This document shows, one piece after another, positions 50,585 to 58,860 of a stretch of DNA of 60,035 bases (position 1 is the first letter of the stretch; every line of letters starts with the position of its first letter). The notes beneath the pieces were generated by a model. It saw only the letters and a list, made by a program, of their open reading frames with translations, was not told the origin of the DNA and searched no databases. The DNA is taken from NCBI GenBank assembly GCA_013166835.1, contig JABLTI010000004.1:1-60035 (forward strand), read 5' to 3'. The DNA comes from Promethearchaeati archaeon (GTDB lineage Archaea > Asgardarchaeota > Heimdallarchaeia > JABLTI01). Made by a program: the position numbers and the translations under genes.

Positions 50585-51334
50585 ATGTTAGAAATTTTTT
50601 CACTAAAGCATTTTCCAATTATTAAACAAGATGATAATATTGCTCAAGAAATTTTGACAGGTCTGAGAAAGAATAATCTTGAGATAAAAAAGGGGGATAT
50701 ATTAATTATAGCGCAATCAATTATCTCGAGAGCAGAAGGTAGACTCATCAAACTCGATGAAATAAATCCCTCGGATTTTGCGATTGAAATAGCAAAACAA
50801 AGTAATAAGGATCCTAGACATGTCGAAATGATATTGAAAGAAGCAAAAAACATATGTAAAAATCGAAATGGTGTTTTAGTTACGGAAACGAAACATGGAT
50901 TTGTTTGTGCAAATAGTGGGATAGATAAATCAAATGTACCAGGAGAGAATACAATATCATTACTACCTGTCGATTCCGATAATTCAGCAAAAAAAATACG
51001 AAAATATATTAAAAAACAAGCTAAAAAAGATGTAGCTGTAATAATTTCAGATACACATAATAGACCGTTTAGATTAGGTGCTATAAATATCGCAATTGGA
51101 TGTTCAGGAATCGATCCAATAAAGAGTTACTTAAAAGAAACGGATTTATTCGGATACTCCTTAAAAAAATCAACAGTTTCAGTTGTTGATCAATTATGCT
51201 CAGCGGCTGGTTTAATAATGGGAGAAGCTAGGGAAGGAACACCTGTCATAATAATTCGTGGTTACAAATTTTCTGATAAGGATATTTCAGCAAAAACTTT
51301 GATTCGACCAGCAGAAAGAGATTATTTTAGATGA
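50585..51334 (+). CDS. cofE: Coenzyme F420-0:L-glutamate ligase CofE
   Basis: CofE adds glutamates to the tail of coenzyme F420, a deazaflavin cofactor. Signature segments: KKGDILIIAQSIISRAEGRL, SGIDKSNVPGENTISLLP, VIISDTHNRPFRLGAINIAI and VDQLCSAAGLIMGEA. 249 residues is full length. A TTG at 50576 also opens the frame, but the ATG at 50585 is better placed after AGGGAT. The 3' end overlaps the next gene by eight bases, tail to tail. It implies F420-dependent redox chemistry in this organism. Confidence 0.9.
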   Translation: MLEIFSLKHFPIIKQDDNIAQEILTGLRKNNLEIKKGDILIIAQSIISRAEGRLIKLDEINPSDFAIEIAKQSNKDPRHVEMILKEAKNICKNRNGVLVTETKHGFVCANSGIDKSNVPGENTISLLPVDSDNSAKKIRKYIKKQAKKDVAVIISDTHNRPFRLGAINIAIGCSGIDPIKSYLKETDLFGYSLKKSTVSVVDQLCSAAGLIMGEAREGTPVIIIRGYKFSDKDISAKTLIRPAERDYFR

Positions 51335-53267
51335 AATCTCTCGAAGTAAAGAAGATTACTTGAAAAATTGTGACTATATTTTCTAATTGAGTATCAGAAG
51401 AAACTAATTCATAAAGACTTATTGTGAAAAGAGGATTGGATATTCTTATAGTTCCAAAATTGGGATAAGGGTTACTCGAGGTAATATTCACACTACTAGT
51501 AACAATAACGCCTGTTTCAACAAAGCTTAGAGGAACATATCTTAAATCATATGTTGGAGTTCGAATACCTTGCCACTCAGCAGATATATAATGCAATCCA
51601 CTAGCTGCGTCAACAGGATATGAATAACTAATCGTAGCTTCACCGGCAATATTAGTAAGAGCAGAGTCAAGTACATCGTTTGTTGTAGTGTCTATGAAAG
51701 TGATTTGTTCTCCTTGAATAAACTCTAAGTCACCAGGTCCAAAACCTAAAATATAATTAAAGAAATCTTGATCATTTCCATTGGCTAAATAGGCCGTTAG
51801 AGAAAAGGATTGTGATCTATTAATATAAGGACCATACCAATTTCCAGGATTATATGGATCATTGTACCAAGCAGTAGAGAGAGGATTTGGAACAAAATAC
51901 GGATACGAAGGTTGTGGTAACATATGCATGGGAGAGATAAAGAATTCATTTGTACAATAGAAAACAGTTTCAAAACCAATGGTGTTTACACCAAATTGAT
52001 CACGTAAACCGGGAATTAAAGGTGATGGATCAAATGCAACCCAATAACCACCACTAGCTGTAGGAATAAAAACCTCAACCCATGAATGGATGTGTTTTGC
52101 TCTTATTATGAATTCGCTACCAACTTGATCACCAGAAGAGAAGCCTAAAACAATTCGTGATGGAATATTTTGTAAACGACAAATAATAGATAAGGCAGCT
52201 GCATAATGGGCAGCAGTGCCCATTCGACGATCCAAAAACCATTCAACATAATCCTCGCCTGGGGCAGGTGCTTCAGTAGAAAGACCTAACAACATATCAA
52301 TATCATAACTACAATTATTTGCAAGCCAAAACATATCTCTGTAAACTTGATCATATATAGTGTTAGAAGTATTAAGCAAACTATTTGCTATTTGTACGGT
52401 ATCTGGTGCTTGAGTTGAATAATCAGTAGGAAGCTGAAGATATCTATCACTTAAAGTGGAATCAGAAGCAACTAGAGTTGCTAGAGAACTGAAGCCTTCA
52501 CTTCCTTGTCTAATATCCGAATTATTTTGTAAAGTATAATAAGTATCATAGTAAATTGTAGTGTTTCCTAGTGTAGGTTCAAATTGAGCACTAATTACTT
52601 TGCTTCCATACATATCTTCTTGTAAAATTGTATAGGGTTCTACCCACTCACTATCAGGTTCAAAATATGTATTATTTGCAAAAATTTCATTGTATTGATA
52701 ATGATAAGGAGCAGGAAAATTACTTGCGATAATACCACCACCGTAAGCAAGATCAGCTTGAACAGTAAAGATTCCATCGTCATCAGCAGCAGGATGAAAT
52801 GGATATCCGAAAATTTCTGTTGTTGATATGTTTTTGGCCCAGCTATCCATAAGGTATTCATCAAAAACTTCTAACCGCCAATAGAAATACTCATCTGCAG
52901 GTGTTATTCGAAACATAATTCGTTCAGGATCAGCCACACCATTTGTAAAACCATCCATAAAATCTTGTGTGCCATTTAGATCATCTGGATCTATATCAAG
53001 ACCAGGGGTTCCATCATTAAATAAATCATACAGACCATCTGGAAAGGGTGCGTCTATTATATCATCAATTCTTTGATGACGAGTATTGAAAGCTTCAAAA
53101 AGAACAGGGGTTAAGATAATAGCAATCAAGAAAAGAGAGGGTAAGAAAATCTTGGTAAAATTAGACTTAGTAAAGATTTTACTCTTTTTTGGAGCAACTT
53201 GTTCTTTAGGACTCCTAGGAACGGGGCCTCGTTGAGACTTTCCTCTATCTTGAGACAAATAGATCAC
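51327..53267 (-). CDS. Membrane-anchored transglutaminase-fold protein lacking the catalytic cysteine
   Basis: 646 residues. A basic cytoplasmic N-terminus is followed by a membrane helix at about 38-60 (IFLPSLFLIAIILTPVLF), then a large extracellular region. Near residues 350-425 it has the transglutaminase-like core: RRMGTAAHYAAALSIICRL, IPSRIVLGF, HIHSWVEVF and FDPSP. The His (HSW) and Asp (FDP) of the usual C-H-D triad are present, but the position of the nucleophile, normally G.CEHFA, reads GTAAHYA. The C-terminal ~150 residues look like beta-sandwich domains. It may bind peptides or proteins without catalysis, or use different chemistry. Confidence 0.75.
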   Translation of the reverse strand: MIYLSQDRGKSQRGPVPRSPKEQVAPKKSKIFTKSNFTKIFLPSLFLIAIILTPVLFEAFNTRHQRIDDIIDAPFPDGLYDLFNDGTPGLDIDPDDLNGTQDFMDGFTNGVADPERIMFRITPADEYFYWRLEVFDEYLMDSWAKNISTTEIFGYPFHPAADDDGIFTVQADLAYGGGIIASNFPAPYHYQYNEIFANNTYFEPDSEWVEPYTILQEDMYGSKVISAQFEPTLGNTTIYYDTYYTLQNNSDIRQGSEGFSSLATLVASDSTLSDRYLQLPTDYSTQAPDTVQIANSLLNTSNTIYDQVYRDMFWLANNCSYDIDMLLGLSTEAPAPGEDYVEWFLDRRMGTAAHYAAALSIICRLQNIPSRIVLGFSSGDQVGSEFIIRAKHIHSWVEVFIPTASGGYWVAFDPSPLIPGLRDQFGVNTIGFETVFYCTNEFFISPMHMLPQPSYPYFVPNPLSTAWYNDPYNPGNWYGPYINRSQSFSLTAYLANGNDQDFFNYILGFGPGDLEFIQGEQITFIDTTTNDVLDSALTNIAGEATISYSYPVDAASGLHYISAEWQGIRTPTYDLRYVPLSFVETGVIVTSSVNITSSNPYPNFGTIRISNPLFTISLYELVSSDTQLENIVTIFQVIFFTSRDFI

Positions 53268-53330
53268 CCATTAAGCAGAATAAAATATAATCATTAAACT
53301 ATATCAATATACGCTTTGGAACATATTTCA

Positions 53331-53846
53331 CTATGTTATAGAAATACGAGAAATTATCTGTTCTACAATATTTTCAGGAATAAGATCAGAAGTATCTATT
53401 TCAAGAATAAGGGAACTTGGTAGTTGTTCTTGCATTGCAATAAGACATTCATCCATAATTTCTGCTTGAACGTTTTCCTCTATTTTGCTGTGAGAATAGT
53501 CTCGAGATAAAGACAGTCGTTCTCGTAAAATACTCGGATTGCACCTTAATATGAACGCAAACTTTACAAATTCCATAGGAACAATTTCAGAAGTATGACC
53601 TTCTATGAATAGTAACCCTGAAAATTGCTCAAGTTCTTTTTCAATTTTAATTTTTAAGACATTTTCATCGATAATAACACTCGCTCGAGAGTAATCATAA
53701 CCAAAGTATAAACCATGTTGAATTATAAAATCATTGAGATTTATAACAGAGTATTCTTTTAATCTCAATAAATCACTAATAGTTGTTTTACCTACACCAG
53801 GTGTTCCGGAAAGCAGAATTACTCGAGATGATTGTTTTCTGGACAT
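53331..53846 (-). CDS. Adenylate kinase AK6/Fap7-like protein
   Basis: 171 residues. Walker A SGTPGVGKTT at the N-terminus, LFIEGHTSEIVP, then RCNPSILRERLSLSRDYSHS and KIEENVQAEIMDECL. The NPSILRERL.R.YS and KI.EN..AE patterns are typical of Fap7/hCINAP, an adenylate-kinase-like ATPase needed for small ribosomal subunit maturation. It lies upstream of the surface protein and downstream of the DUF2073/GTPase pair, all on the minus strand. Confidence 0.85.
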   Translation of the reverse strand: MSRKQSSRVILLSGTPGVGKTTISDLLRLKEYSVINLNDFIIQHGLYFGYDYSRASVIIDENVLKIKIEKELEQFSGLLFIEGHTSEIVPMEFVKFAFILRCNPSILRERLSLSRDYSHSKIEENVQAEIMDECLIAMQEQLPSSLILEIDTSDLIPENIVEQIISRISIT

Positions 53847-53910
53847 TAATTACATCACAATATATGTAAGAAACTATGAAATAAAAAAAATATTGGAAAA
53901 AAAGGAAAAA

Positions 53911-54276
53911 TTACCCTGCACTCTTAGGTTCAAGCTCAATTGAAAGTAAGTCTTCGCTATCTTCAATGACTTGTACTGCTGCCGAAGGAGCTACTACAGT
54001 GTATTTTGCATCATTATTTTGAGGTAATTTTTTGAAGAACCTTCTAGATTCTGTAGGACCACGATTCCAATTGAAAAACTCAACACCAATAAAGTTATCA
54101 AAATCAATAACCATCATGGTTTGTTTTATTAATTCAGCTTGTTCTTCAGATGTTAATCCACTTTCAATAATTAAGACTCTATTCTGTCGTACTAAACGAA
54201 TAATCATCTTAATTTTCTCAAAAGGAGTAAGTTTATCTGTGGCATTTTTGGTAATAAAATCTACGTAATACTTCAT
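53911..54276 (-). CDS. DUF2073 protein, partner of the GTPase
   Basis: 121 residues, a small alpha/beta protein: FITKNATDKLTPFEKIKMII, LIIESGLTSEEQAELI, FIGVEFFNW. This matches my memory of archaeal DUF2073 (OapB/ArvB) proteins, which accompany an Era-like GTPase. GAGGTG lies before the ATG. It begins nine bases after the GTPase gene, so they are one operon. Its function is unknown. In haloarchaea similar genes have been called origin-associated, and here the pair sits beside a putative origin. Confidence 0.7.
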   Translation of the reverse strand: MKYYVDFITKNATDKLTPFEKIKMIIRLVRQNRVLIIESGLTSEEQAELIKQTMMVIDFDNFIGVEFFNWNRGPTESRRFFKKLPQNNDAKYTVVAPSAAVQVIEDSEDLLSIELEPKSAG

Positions 54277-54285
54277 TTTTTCACC

Positions 54286-54897
54286 TCAAGACATCTTCTT
54301 AATTGCTTCATACAATGCACTAACATTGTCCCCTGTTTTAGCAGAAACAGCAACAATCATTTGATCAGAAAATGTTTGCCGTACTAATTCAGGTCGTGAA
54401 TCAGGGAGATCAGTTTTGTTGGCAATAATAATAATTGGAATTTTTTGTAATTGTAAATTCCCAATGATTGTTAAATTAACTTGTTCAAAGGGTGTTTTTG
54501 TGGAATCTAAGATTACTAGTGCAACATCAACTTGATCAATCATTTTTATGGCTTCAAGAATTCCTTTCGTAGCTTCTTTTGCTCTCTGTATGGCTTCGTT
54601 TTCTGTTAACCCGAATTTTACAAAATTACGATAGTCAACAGTCGTAGCTATTCCTGGCATATCCATTAAAGTAAAATTTAATTCATAGCCATCCTTTTTT
54701 AACCGTGCATTCTCTAATTTGACTACTTTTCGCGTTTCATGTGGTATCTCAGATACTGGACCTAAGTCTTCATGACCTAGATCATTGGCAATACGATTAG
54801 CCAAAGTAGTTTTTCCTGCATTTACCTCACCGTAAAACGCAAGTCTTATGTCTTTTTTCTTTTTTCTACTGAGGATTTTGCTAATCCAATTAGACAA
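54286..54897 (-). CDS. Era-like GTPase beside DUF2073
   Basis: 204 residues from TTG 54897. G motifs: GEVNAGKTTLAN (G1), DMPGIA (G3), NKTD (G4), VSAKTG (G5). The frame opens at ATG 54924, but GGAGGT stands six bases before the TTG. It is the first gene of a GTPase/DUF2073 pair. The gene starts directly at the ORB-containing gap, transcribed away from it. Function in archaea unknown; proposed roles include origin-associated functions. Confidence 0.8.
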   Translation of the reverse strand: MSNWISKILSRKKKKDIRLAFYGEVNAGKTTLANRIANDLGHEDLGPVSEIPHETRKVVKLENARLKKDGYELNFTLMDMPGIATTVDYRNFVKFGLTENEAIQRAKEATKGILEAIKMIDQVDVALVILDSTKTPFEQVNLTIIGNLQLQKIPIIIIANKTDLPDSRPELVRQTFSDQMIVAVSAKTGDNVSALYEAIKKMS

Positions 54898-55279
54898 ATA
54901 TAGACCTCCATTACATAATAACAAGCTAAGTAGAACAAAATAAGCACATAAGAAGTGTTATTATCTACATATTTTCCTCATAAGATTTCGAGAAAAAAGT
55001 TAGAATTTTTACAAGTTATTCACGGAAATTGTGTATACACGTGAACACAGTATACACTATATACACAGTATATACAAGATATCCGTTGAAAAGTTAATAA
55101 ATCAATATTTTACTCGAGATACTAATAGGGAAAGTAATGAAAAAGCAGGATCTTAGTATTAATAAGCTGTAAATTTATACTATTTTTATCATATTTACTC
55201 AAAACAATGTATATTATTTGTAAAAATTAAAGATTTTTTGTATAATTGATTAAGAAAAGAAGGTTTCTCTGGCTTTCTT

Positions 55280-55333
55280 TTCACAAAAGGACAATGTTCT
55301 CCTATTCTTTTGTGAATTCACAGATTTTCTGTG
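55280..55333. repeat. TGTGAA-type inverted repeats
   Basis: TTCACAAAAG (55280-55289) and CTTTTGTGAA (55307-55316) are perfect inverted arms. TGTGAATTCACA (55311-55322) is a perfect palindrome. CACAGATTTTCTGTG (55319-55333) is a small hairpin. Confidence 0.75.
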
Positions 55334-55373
55334 AACGTGTGAACAAAACAGGAAATATCTGTATCTAGTTTGA

Positions 55374-55397
55374 TTTTCCAGTGGAAATTAAGGGGTT
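55374..55397 (+). promoter_or_regulatory. ORB-like box 1
   Basis: TTTTCCAGTGGAAATTAAGG followed by GGTT. The palindromic TTCCAGTGGAA core plus the downstream GGGG is the best match to the known archaeal mini-ORB. Confidence 0.7.
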
Positions 55398-55538
55398 TTA
55401 ATAAATGATAATAAGAAAAGAGTATTTTTGTCGGGTTATTTTCTTTTTTTGTTAAAAGAAATTTAGTGTTCACAAATAAACAAATAGTTATTCACAAAAT
55501 AAGGGTTTCTGACTGCTCTTGGATCAAATTTTTAGTAC

Positions 55539-55561
55539 CTCCCCATCTCTTCTATTGGAAC
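55539..55561 (-). promoter_or_regulatory. ORB-like box 2
   Basis: On the minus strand TTCCAATAGAAGAGATGGGG, then AGG. Spacing from the core to the G-run equals box 1. Confidence 0.65.
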
Positions 55562-55696
55562 TAGTATATTTTTCCTAATAGCCTATTCTCATTAAATAAT
55601 ATATAATATATAAATCTCAGTTTGGTACTTAAGATACTATCTAATATATTAATCTTTTCTTTAATTAAATAGATAATATTTAAATAAAATAAATAT

Positions 55697-55718
55697 TTCC
55701 AATAGAAATATACGGGTC
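55697..55718 (+). promoter_or_regulatory. ORB-like box 3
   Basis: TTCCAATAGAAATATACGGG followed by TC. Same core as box 2, opposite orientation, on the other side of the AT-rich core. Confidence 0.6.
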
Positions 55719-55828
55719 TAAGACCTTAAAAATCAGGATCACATATTAGTAACAATGAAAAAATAAGTAGGGAAAAAATATAATATCCTCATAATATTCA
55801 GATATTAAAATATAATATAAGTTAACTT

Positions 55829-55849
55829 ACCTATACTTCTATTGGAGAC
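55829..55849 (-). promoter_or_regulatory. ORB-like box 4
   Basis: On the minus strand GTCTCCAATAGAAGTATAGG, then T. One mismatch in the core and a shorter G-run. It overlaps the ribosome binding site (TTGGAGA) of the gene that starts at 55856. Confidence 0.5.
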
Positions 55850-55855
55850 AAGCCA

Positions 55856-56293
55856 TTGAGTAAGAGAAAAATTAAAGTTGAAATGAGTGACGAGCAAGAT
55901 AATAAAGTCACAATAACATTTGAAGGAACTTTAGATGAAAAAAGCTTGAAATCTTTAGTTGTCTCTGCCAATAATATATTAGGGAAAAGTCCTGGATCAT
56001 TAGAAGATTCACCTGATATCCCAATAGAAGATGCATTAGATATGCCGGTTTTTGATCGAGTTAAATTGTTAATTTCAACAGCTTATGGAACAGGAGCCTT
56101 GTTTACAACAAATGATATCTGCGATTCATATCAAGACCTATTTAATACCAGGTTGAAAATAACAACAGGAAGTACATATTTATCAAGATTATATGAAGAT
56201 GGATTCTTAACTCGCAGTGGAAATAGAAATGAACGAAAATATCAATTAAAGAAAGAAATCCGAGAGAAACTCCCAAAATTAATAACTCAATGA
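55856..56293 (+). CDS. Winged-helix protein next to the putative origin
   Basis: 145 residues. An N-terminal beta-rich segment (KVTITFEGTLDEKSLKSLVV) and a proline-rich linker are followed by a C-terminal winged helix (ALFTTNDICDSYQDLFNTRL, then ITTGSTYLSRLYEDGFLTRS). TTG start at 55856 with TTGGAGA upstream. Not assigned to a known family. It borders the ORB region and its promoter overlaps ORB box 4, so it might be involved in origin function or controlled by it. Confidence 0.6.
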   Translation: MSKRKIKVEMSDEQDNKVTITFEGTLDEKSLKSLVVSANNILGKSPGSLEDSPDIPIEDALDMPVFDRVKLLISTAYGTGALFTTNDICDSYQDLFNTRLKITTGSTYLSRLYEDGFLTRSGNRNERKYQLKKEIREKLPKLITQ

Positions 56294-56294
56294 A

Positions 56295-56603
56295 TTAATG
56301 ATCATAATTGATATTATTAGCTATTTCAATCTCATTTTGAAATAAATTACCAAGTGAATCAAACACTTTCTTTCCAAATTCAGATAAATATACAATTCCA
56401 GGAGCATTTTCAATTAAACTTGCTTTCCCATATTCTTGCAAGTATCTTGAGATAGTAATGTTAGAGAAGCCGGTCCAGTCAGTTAATTCATTTCTGGTAC
56501 AAAAGTCGCTTTTTGATATAAGAGTAAATATTAACCTGGAACTATACGTACTAAAACAATTTTTTGTAATATTAACAAGTAATAACTCTTGAATCATAGT
56601 CAT
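56295..56603 (-). CDS. Small winged-helix protein
   Basis: 102 residues with FCTRNELTDWTGFSNITISR and YLQEYGKASLIENAPGIVYL, a winged helix for DNA binding. Not further assigned. It is convergent with the previous gene, ending two bases from it. Confidence 0.6.
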   Translation of the reverse strand: MTMIQELLLVNITKNCFSTYSSRLIFTLISKSDFCTRNELTDWTGFSNITISRYLQEYGKASLIENAPGIVYLSEFGKKVFDSLGNLFQNEIEIANNINYDH

Positions 56604-56652
56604 CTAAAATACATCTAAAATTTAAGAATAAAAACACAGCAATAATAAAAGA

Positions 56653-58263
56653 TTAAATTAGAATAATGTCAAAAATAGCTGATAATTCTTCAAAGTTATC
56701 CTCATTAATGCTAAAACCAAATGTCTTAATCTTAGTCTTTAAGTCTGATAGAAGATTCATTTCTTTTTCTAATCTAATAAATTCCTTAATTTCACCAAGT
56801 AAAAATATCTCCTGAAAAGACCGCTTCTTCACAAGATCTATACTATCAGAGATTATTGCTTGCATTTTCTCCTTGGAAATATCCTTGACTAATACTGATT
56901 GTGTTAAAGGATAAACTTCACTAACCTCAATAGGCAAAAGACCAAAATATGGGGCAACAATCCAAATCTCAAATTTCTTAATTAGATCTGGGTATTTAGT
57001 AATATAATTTCGAATAATTTTGTAGATTTGATATGTTTCTTTAATCTCATCATTCAATAATGAAATGAGTAAAAGCTTCTTTCTCTTTCTTGAAGATAAA
57101 TTGTTCAGTCGATCTTTATGAAGTAAAATCTCAGGTCGATTTAAATCAGATTCAGAAGTAAACAAGATACCCTTTTTCTTTGTAGAAGCTGTATTCTTAG
57201 ATAATTGTCTCGAGTATTTCTGTAACCTATCAAAACCTCTTCTTAAACTTGGATGAACTCTAGATCTACTCTCAAGTAAATTCCAGAAAGTACCGGAAGA
57301 GATTGAATTCCTAATATGCTTAATCTCAGTTTGACAGACATGCAAATTATGAGCAGATAATAATTTCTTTCTTTCAAATTTTTCTAGCTTCATAAGATCC
57401 TTTGGATTAATGCTAGAGCAAATGGGGCAATTGCAAGGAAATTCATTAAGATCTGCTAATTGGTAAGTATAATTATTAGTCATATATCGATTATCTTGAG
57501 CATATAAAGCATAGGCCGCTGAATCAAAAGTATCACACCCAGCAGCAACTATCAATGGAAACATAGAGGGGTGTCCCGCTCCAAATAAATGGATGGGTTT
57601 CGCAGGATTGAGAATCTGTTTAGCTGTAAGAATAATATCAACTAAAGTATCATATTTGTAATCATTCATTAATTCAACTACACTACCAATGGCGAACATA
57701 TTAAAGCAATCAACTTTGTTCGCTTCAATGGCTGTCTTCTTTACTAGATCGAGAAATCTTCCGCCCTGAATGGGACCCACCCAAATGGTTTTTTGAGATT
57801 TAATTAATGAAGGAACTTTTTGATTTCGCAAAATAGTTTCTTGAACTTTAGATTTAGCAATTTCATAAGAGTCAGTTTTTGATATTGGAATATCCAAAGG
57901 AACAGCAAAATCAGAACCAATCATTTCTTGATACTCAATTACATTTTCCGGGGTCAAATCAATCTCACCATAAACTAATGATTGATACGCTCCAGAATCG
58001 GTCATAATTGGACCTTGAAAATTAGTAAGATCATGAAGATTAATCTCACTATCCGAAAATCTTTTCTTTAAAATATAAGAACTTGTAATAATTAAATCAA
58101 CATCAAACTTTGATTGAAAATCTGCAACATTTATAAGATTCTTCGAAACTTCTGGATGAACTACGGGAACAAAACTAGGAGTTCTAATCTTGCCTTTTAA
58201 GGAATGAATTATTCCATTTCTTCCTAGTAAATCACTTTCAGATATTTCAAACAAAACAATCAC
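56653..58263 (-). CDS. tgtA: tRNA-guanine(15) transglycosylase, archaeosine synthesis
   Basis: ArcTGT replaces guanine 15 in tRNA with preQ0, the first step to archaeosine. Seen: TIM-barrel motifs MTDSGAYQSLVYGEIDLTPE, VGPIQGGRF, LFGAGHPSMF, DTFDSAAYALYAQD, and a zinc site (CNCPICSS, then H). The C-terminal 200 residues look like the C1 domain. At 536 residues it ends without an obvious PUA domain, which full ArcTGT proteins usually carry at the end; in some archaea it is a separate gene. Confidence 0.9.
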   Translation of the reverse strand: MIVLFEISESDLLGRNGIIHSLKGKIRTPSFVPVVHPEVSKNLINVADFQSKFDVDLIITSSYILKKRFSDSEINLHDLTNFQGPIMTDSGAYQSLVYGEIDLTPENVIEYQEMIGSDFAVPLDIPISKTDSYEIAKSKVQETILRNQKVPSLIKSQKTIWVGPIQGGRFLDLVKKTAIEANKVDCFNMFAIGSVVELMNDYKYDTLVDIILTAKQILNPAKPIHLFGAGHPSMFPLIVAAGCDTFDSAAYALYAQDNRYMTNNYTYQLADLNEFPCNCPICSSINPKDLMKLEKFERKKLLSAHNLHVCQTEIKHIRNSISSGTFWNLLESRSRVHPSLRRGFDRLQKYSRQLSKNTASTKKKGILFTSESDLNRPEILLHKDRLNNLSSRKRKKLLLISLLNDEIKETYQIYKIIRNYITKYPDLIKKFEIWIVAPYFGLLPIEVSEVYPLTQSVLVKDISKEKMQAIISDSIDLVKKRSFQEIFLLGEIKEFIRLEKEMNLLSDLKTKIKTFGFSINEDNFEELSAIFDIILI

Positions 58264-58302
58264 CAGAAGTTAAAATAAAATTAGGAAGAAGACAAAAATA
58301 AA

Positions 58303-58755
58303 TTATTCATCTTTTTCTTCTTCTTCAGCTAGACTTTCCATGAATTGTTCGAAAACAACTCTGACTCTATCTGCTACAGGACCTGTACCTTCGACTCCTT
58401 TCTCTGTAACCTTGACTTTGTTTAAAACTTGGATCATACGAGCATCCTCATATAGTTTAACATCAGCCTCAAGTAAATTCAATCTTTCTTGTAATTCCGA
58501 AGCGAGTCCACTTAAATCAAAAGGTTGTTCAGAAATTAAAATCTCAGAAATGATAGGTCCTCTAAGAAAAACTTTGAAGTAAGAGTTTTTACCCTCATTA
58601 ACGTTTGATAAGCATAAATCAAAAGTATCAGGGTTCCAGGCTTTTAACAAACCATTAAAGCTTTTCCCAGAAGTTGTAACAACTGTGATATATTTTCCTT
58701 TTAAATCGGCTAATTCTTTATTGAAAACCCATTTTGGGGTTGTGGTAGTTGACAT
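58303..58755 (-). CDS. Sm/Lsm-like RNA-binding protein with extra C-terminal domain
   Basis: 150 residues. Residues about 10-75 form the Lsm fold (LADLKGKYITVVTTSGKSFN, GLLKAWNPDTFDLCLSNV, YFKVFLRGPIISEI). A helical, acidic C-terminal extension is longer than in classic Lsm. It likely forms a ring that binds U-rich RNA. It lies between TgtA (39-base gap) and the zinc-ribbon gene, all minus strand. Confidence 0.8.
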   Translation of the reverse strand: MSTTTTPKWVFNKELADLKGKYITVVTTSGKSFNGLLKAWNPDTFDLCLSNVNEGKNSYFKVFLRGPIISEILISEQPFDLSGLASELQERLNLLEADVKLYEDARMIQVLNKVKVTEKGVEGTGPVADRVRVVFEQFMESLAEEEEKDE

Positions 58756-58860
58756 TAATATTCTCCGTCCTATGTTCTAATTCGAAGGAATTTTCTTCTA
58801 GGTTAAAAAAAATTCGGTCGCTTCCTTTTTGAAACAGAATAAGGAAGCACATTTATTGTA

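Larger units (their letters stand above)
54898..55855. other. AT-rich region with ORB-like boxes: candidate replication origin
   Basis: A gap of about 930 bases with no gene. It holds four boxes of the form TTCCA.T.GAA with a G-run at fixed distance (at 55374, 55539, 55697 and 55829), several TGTGAA/TTCACA inverted repeats, GTGTATACAC at 55031-55040, and an AT-rich core at 55585-55696. Two boxes point outward on each side of the core, as in archaeal oriC regions. Flanking genes are an Era-like GTPase/DUF2073 pair and an HTH gene. Confidence 0.6.

Noticed and set aside
55021..55078. GTATACAC-like repeats as ORB boxes
   Set aside because: They lack the TTCCA.T.GAA core and G-run; kept only as part of the origin region description.
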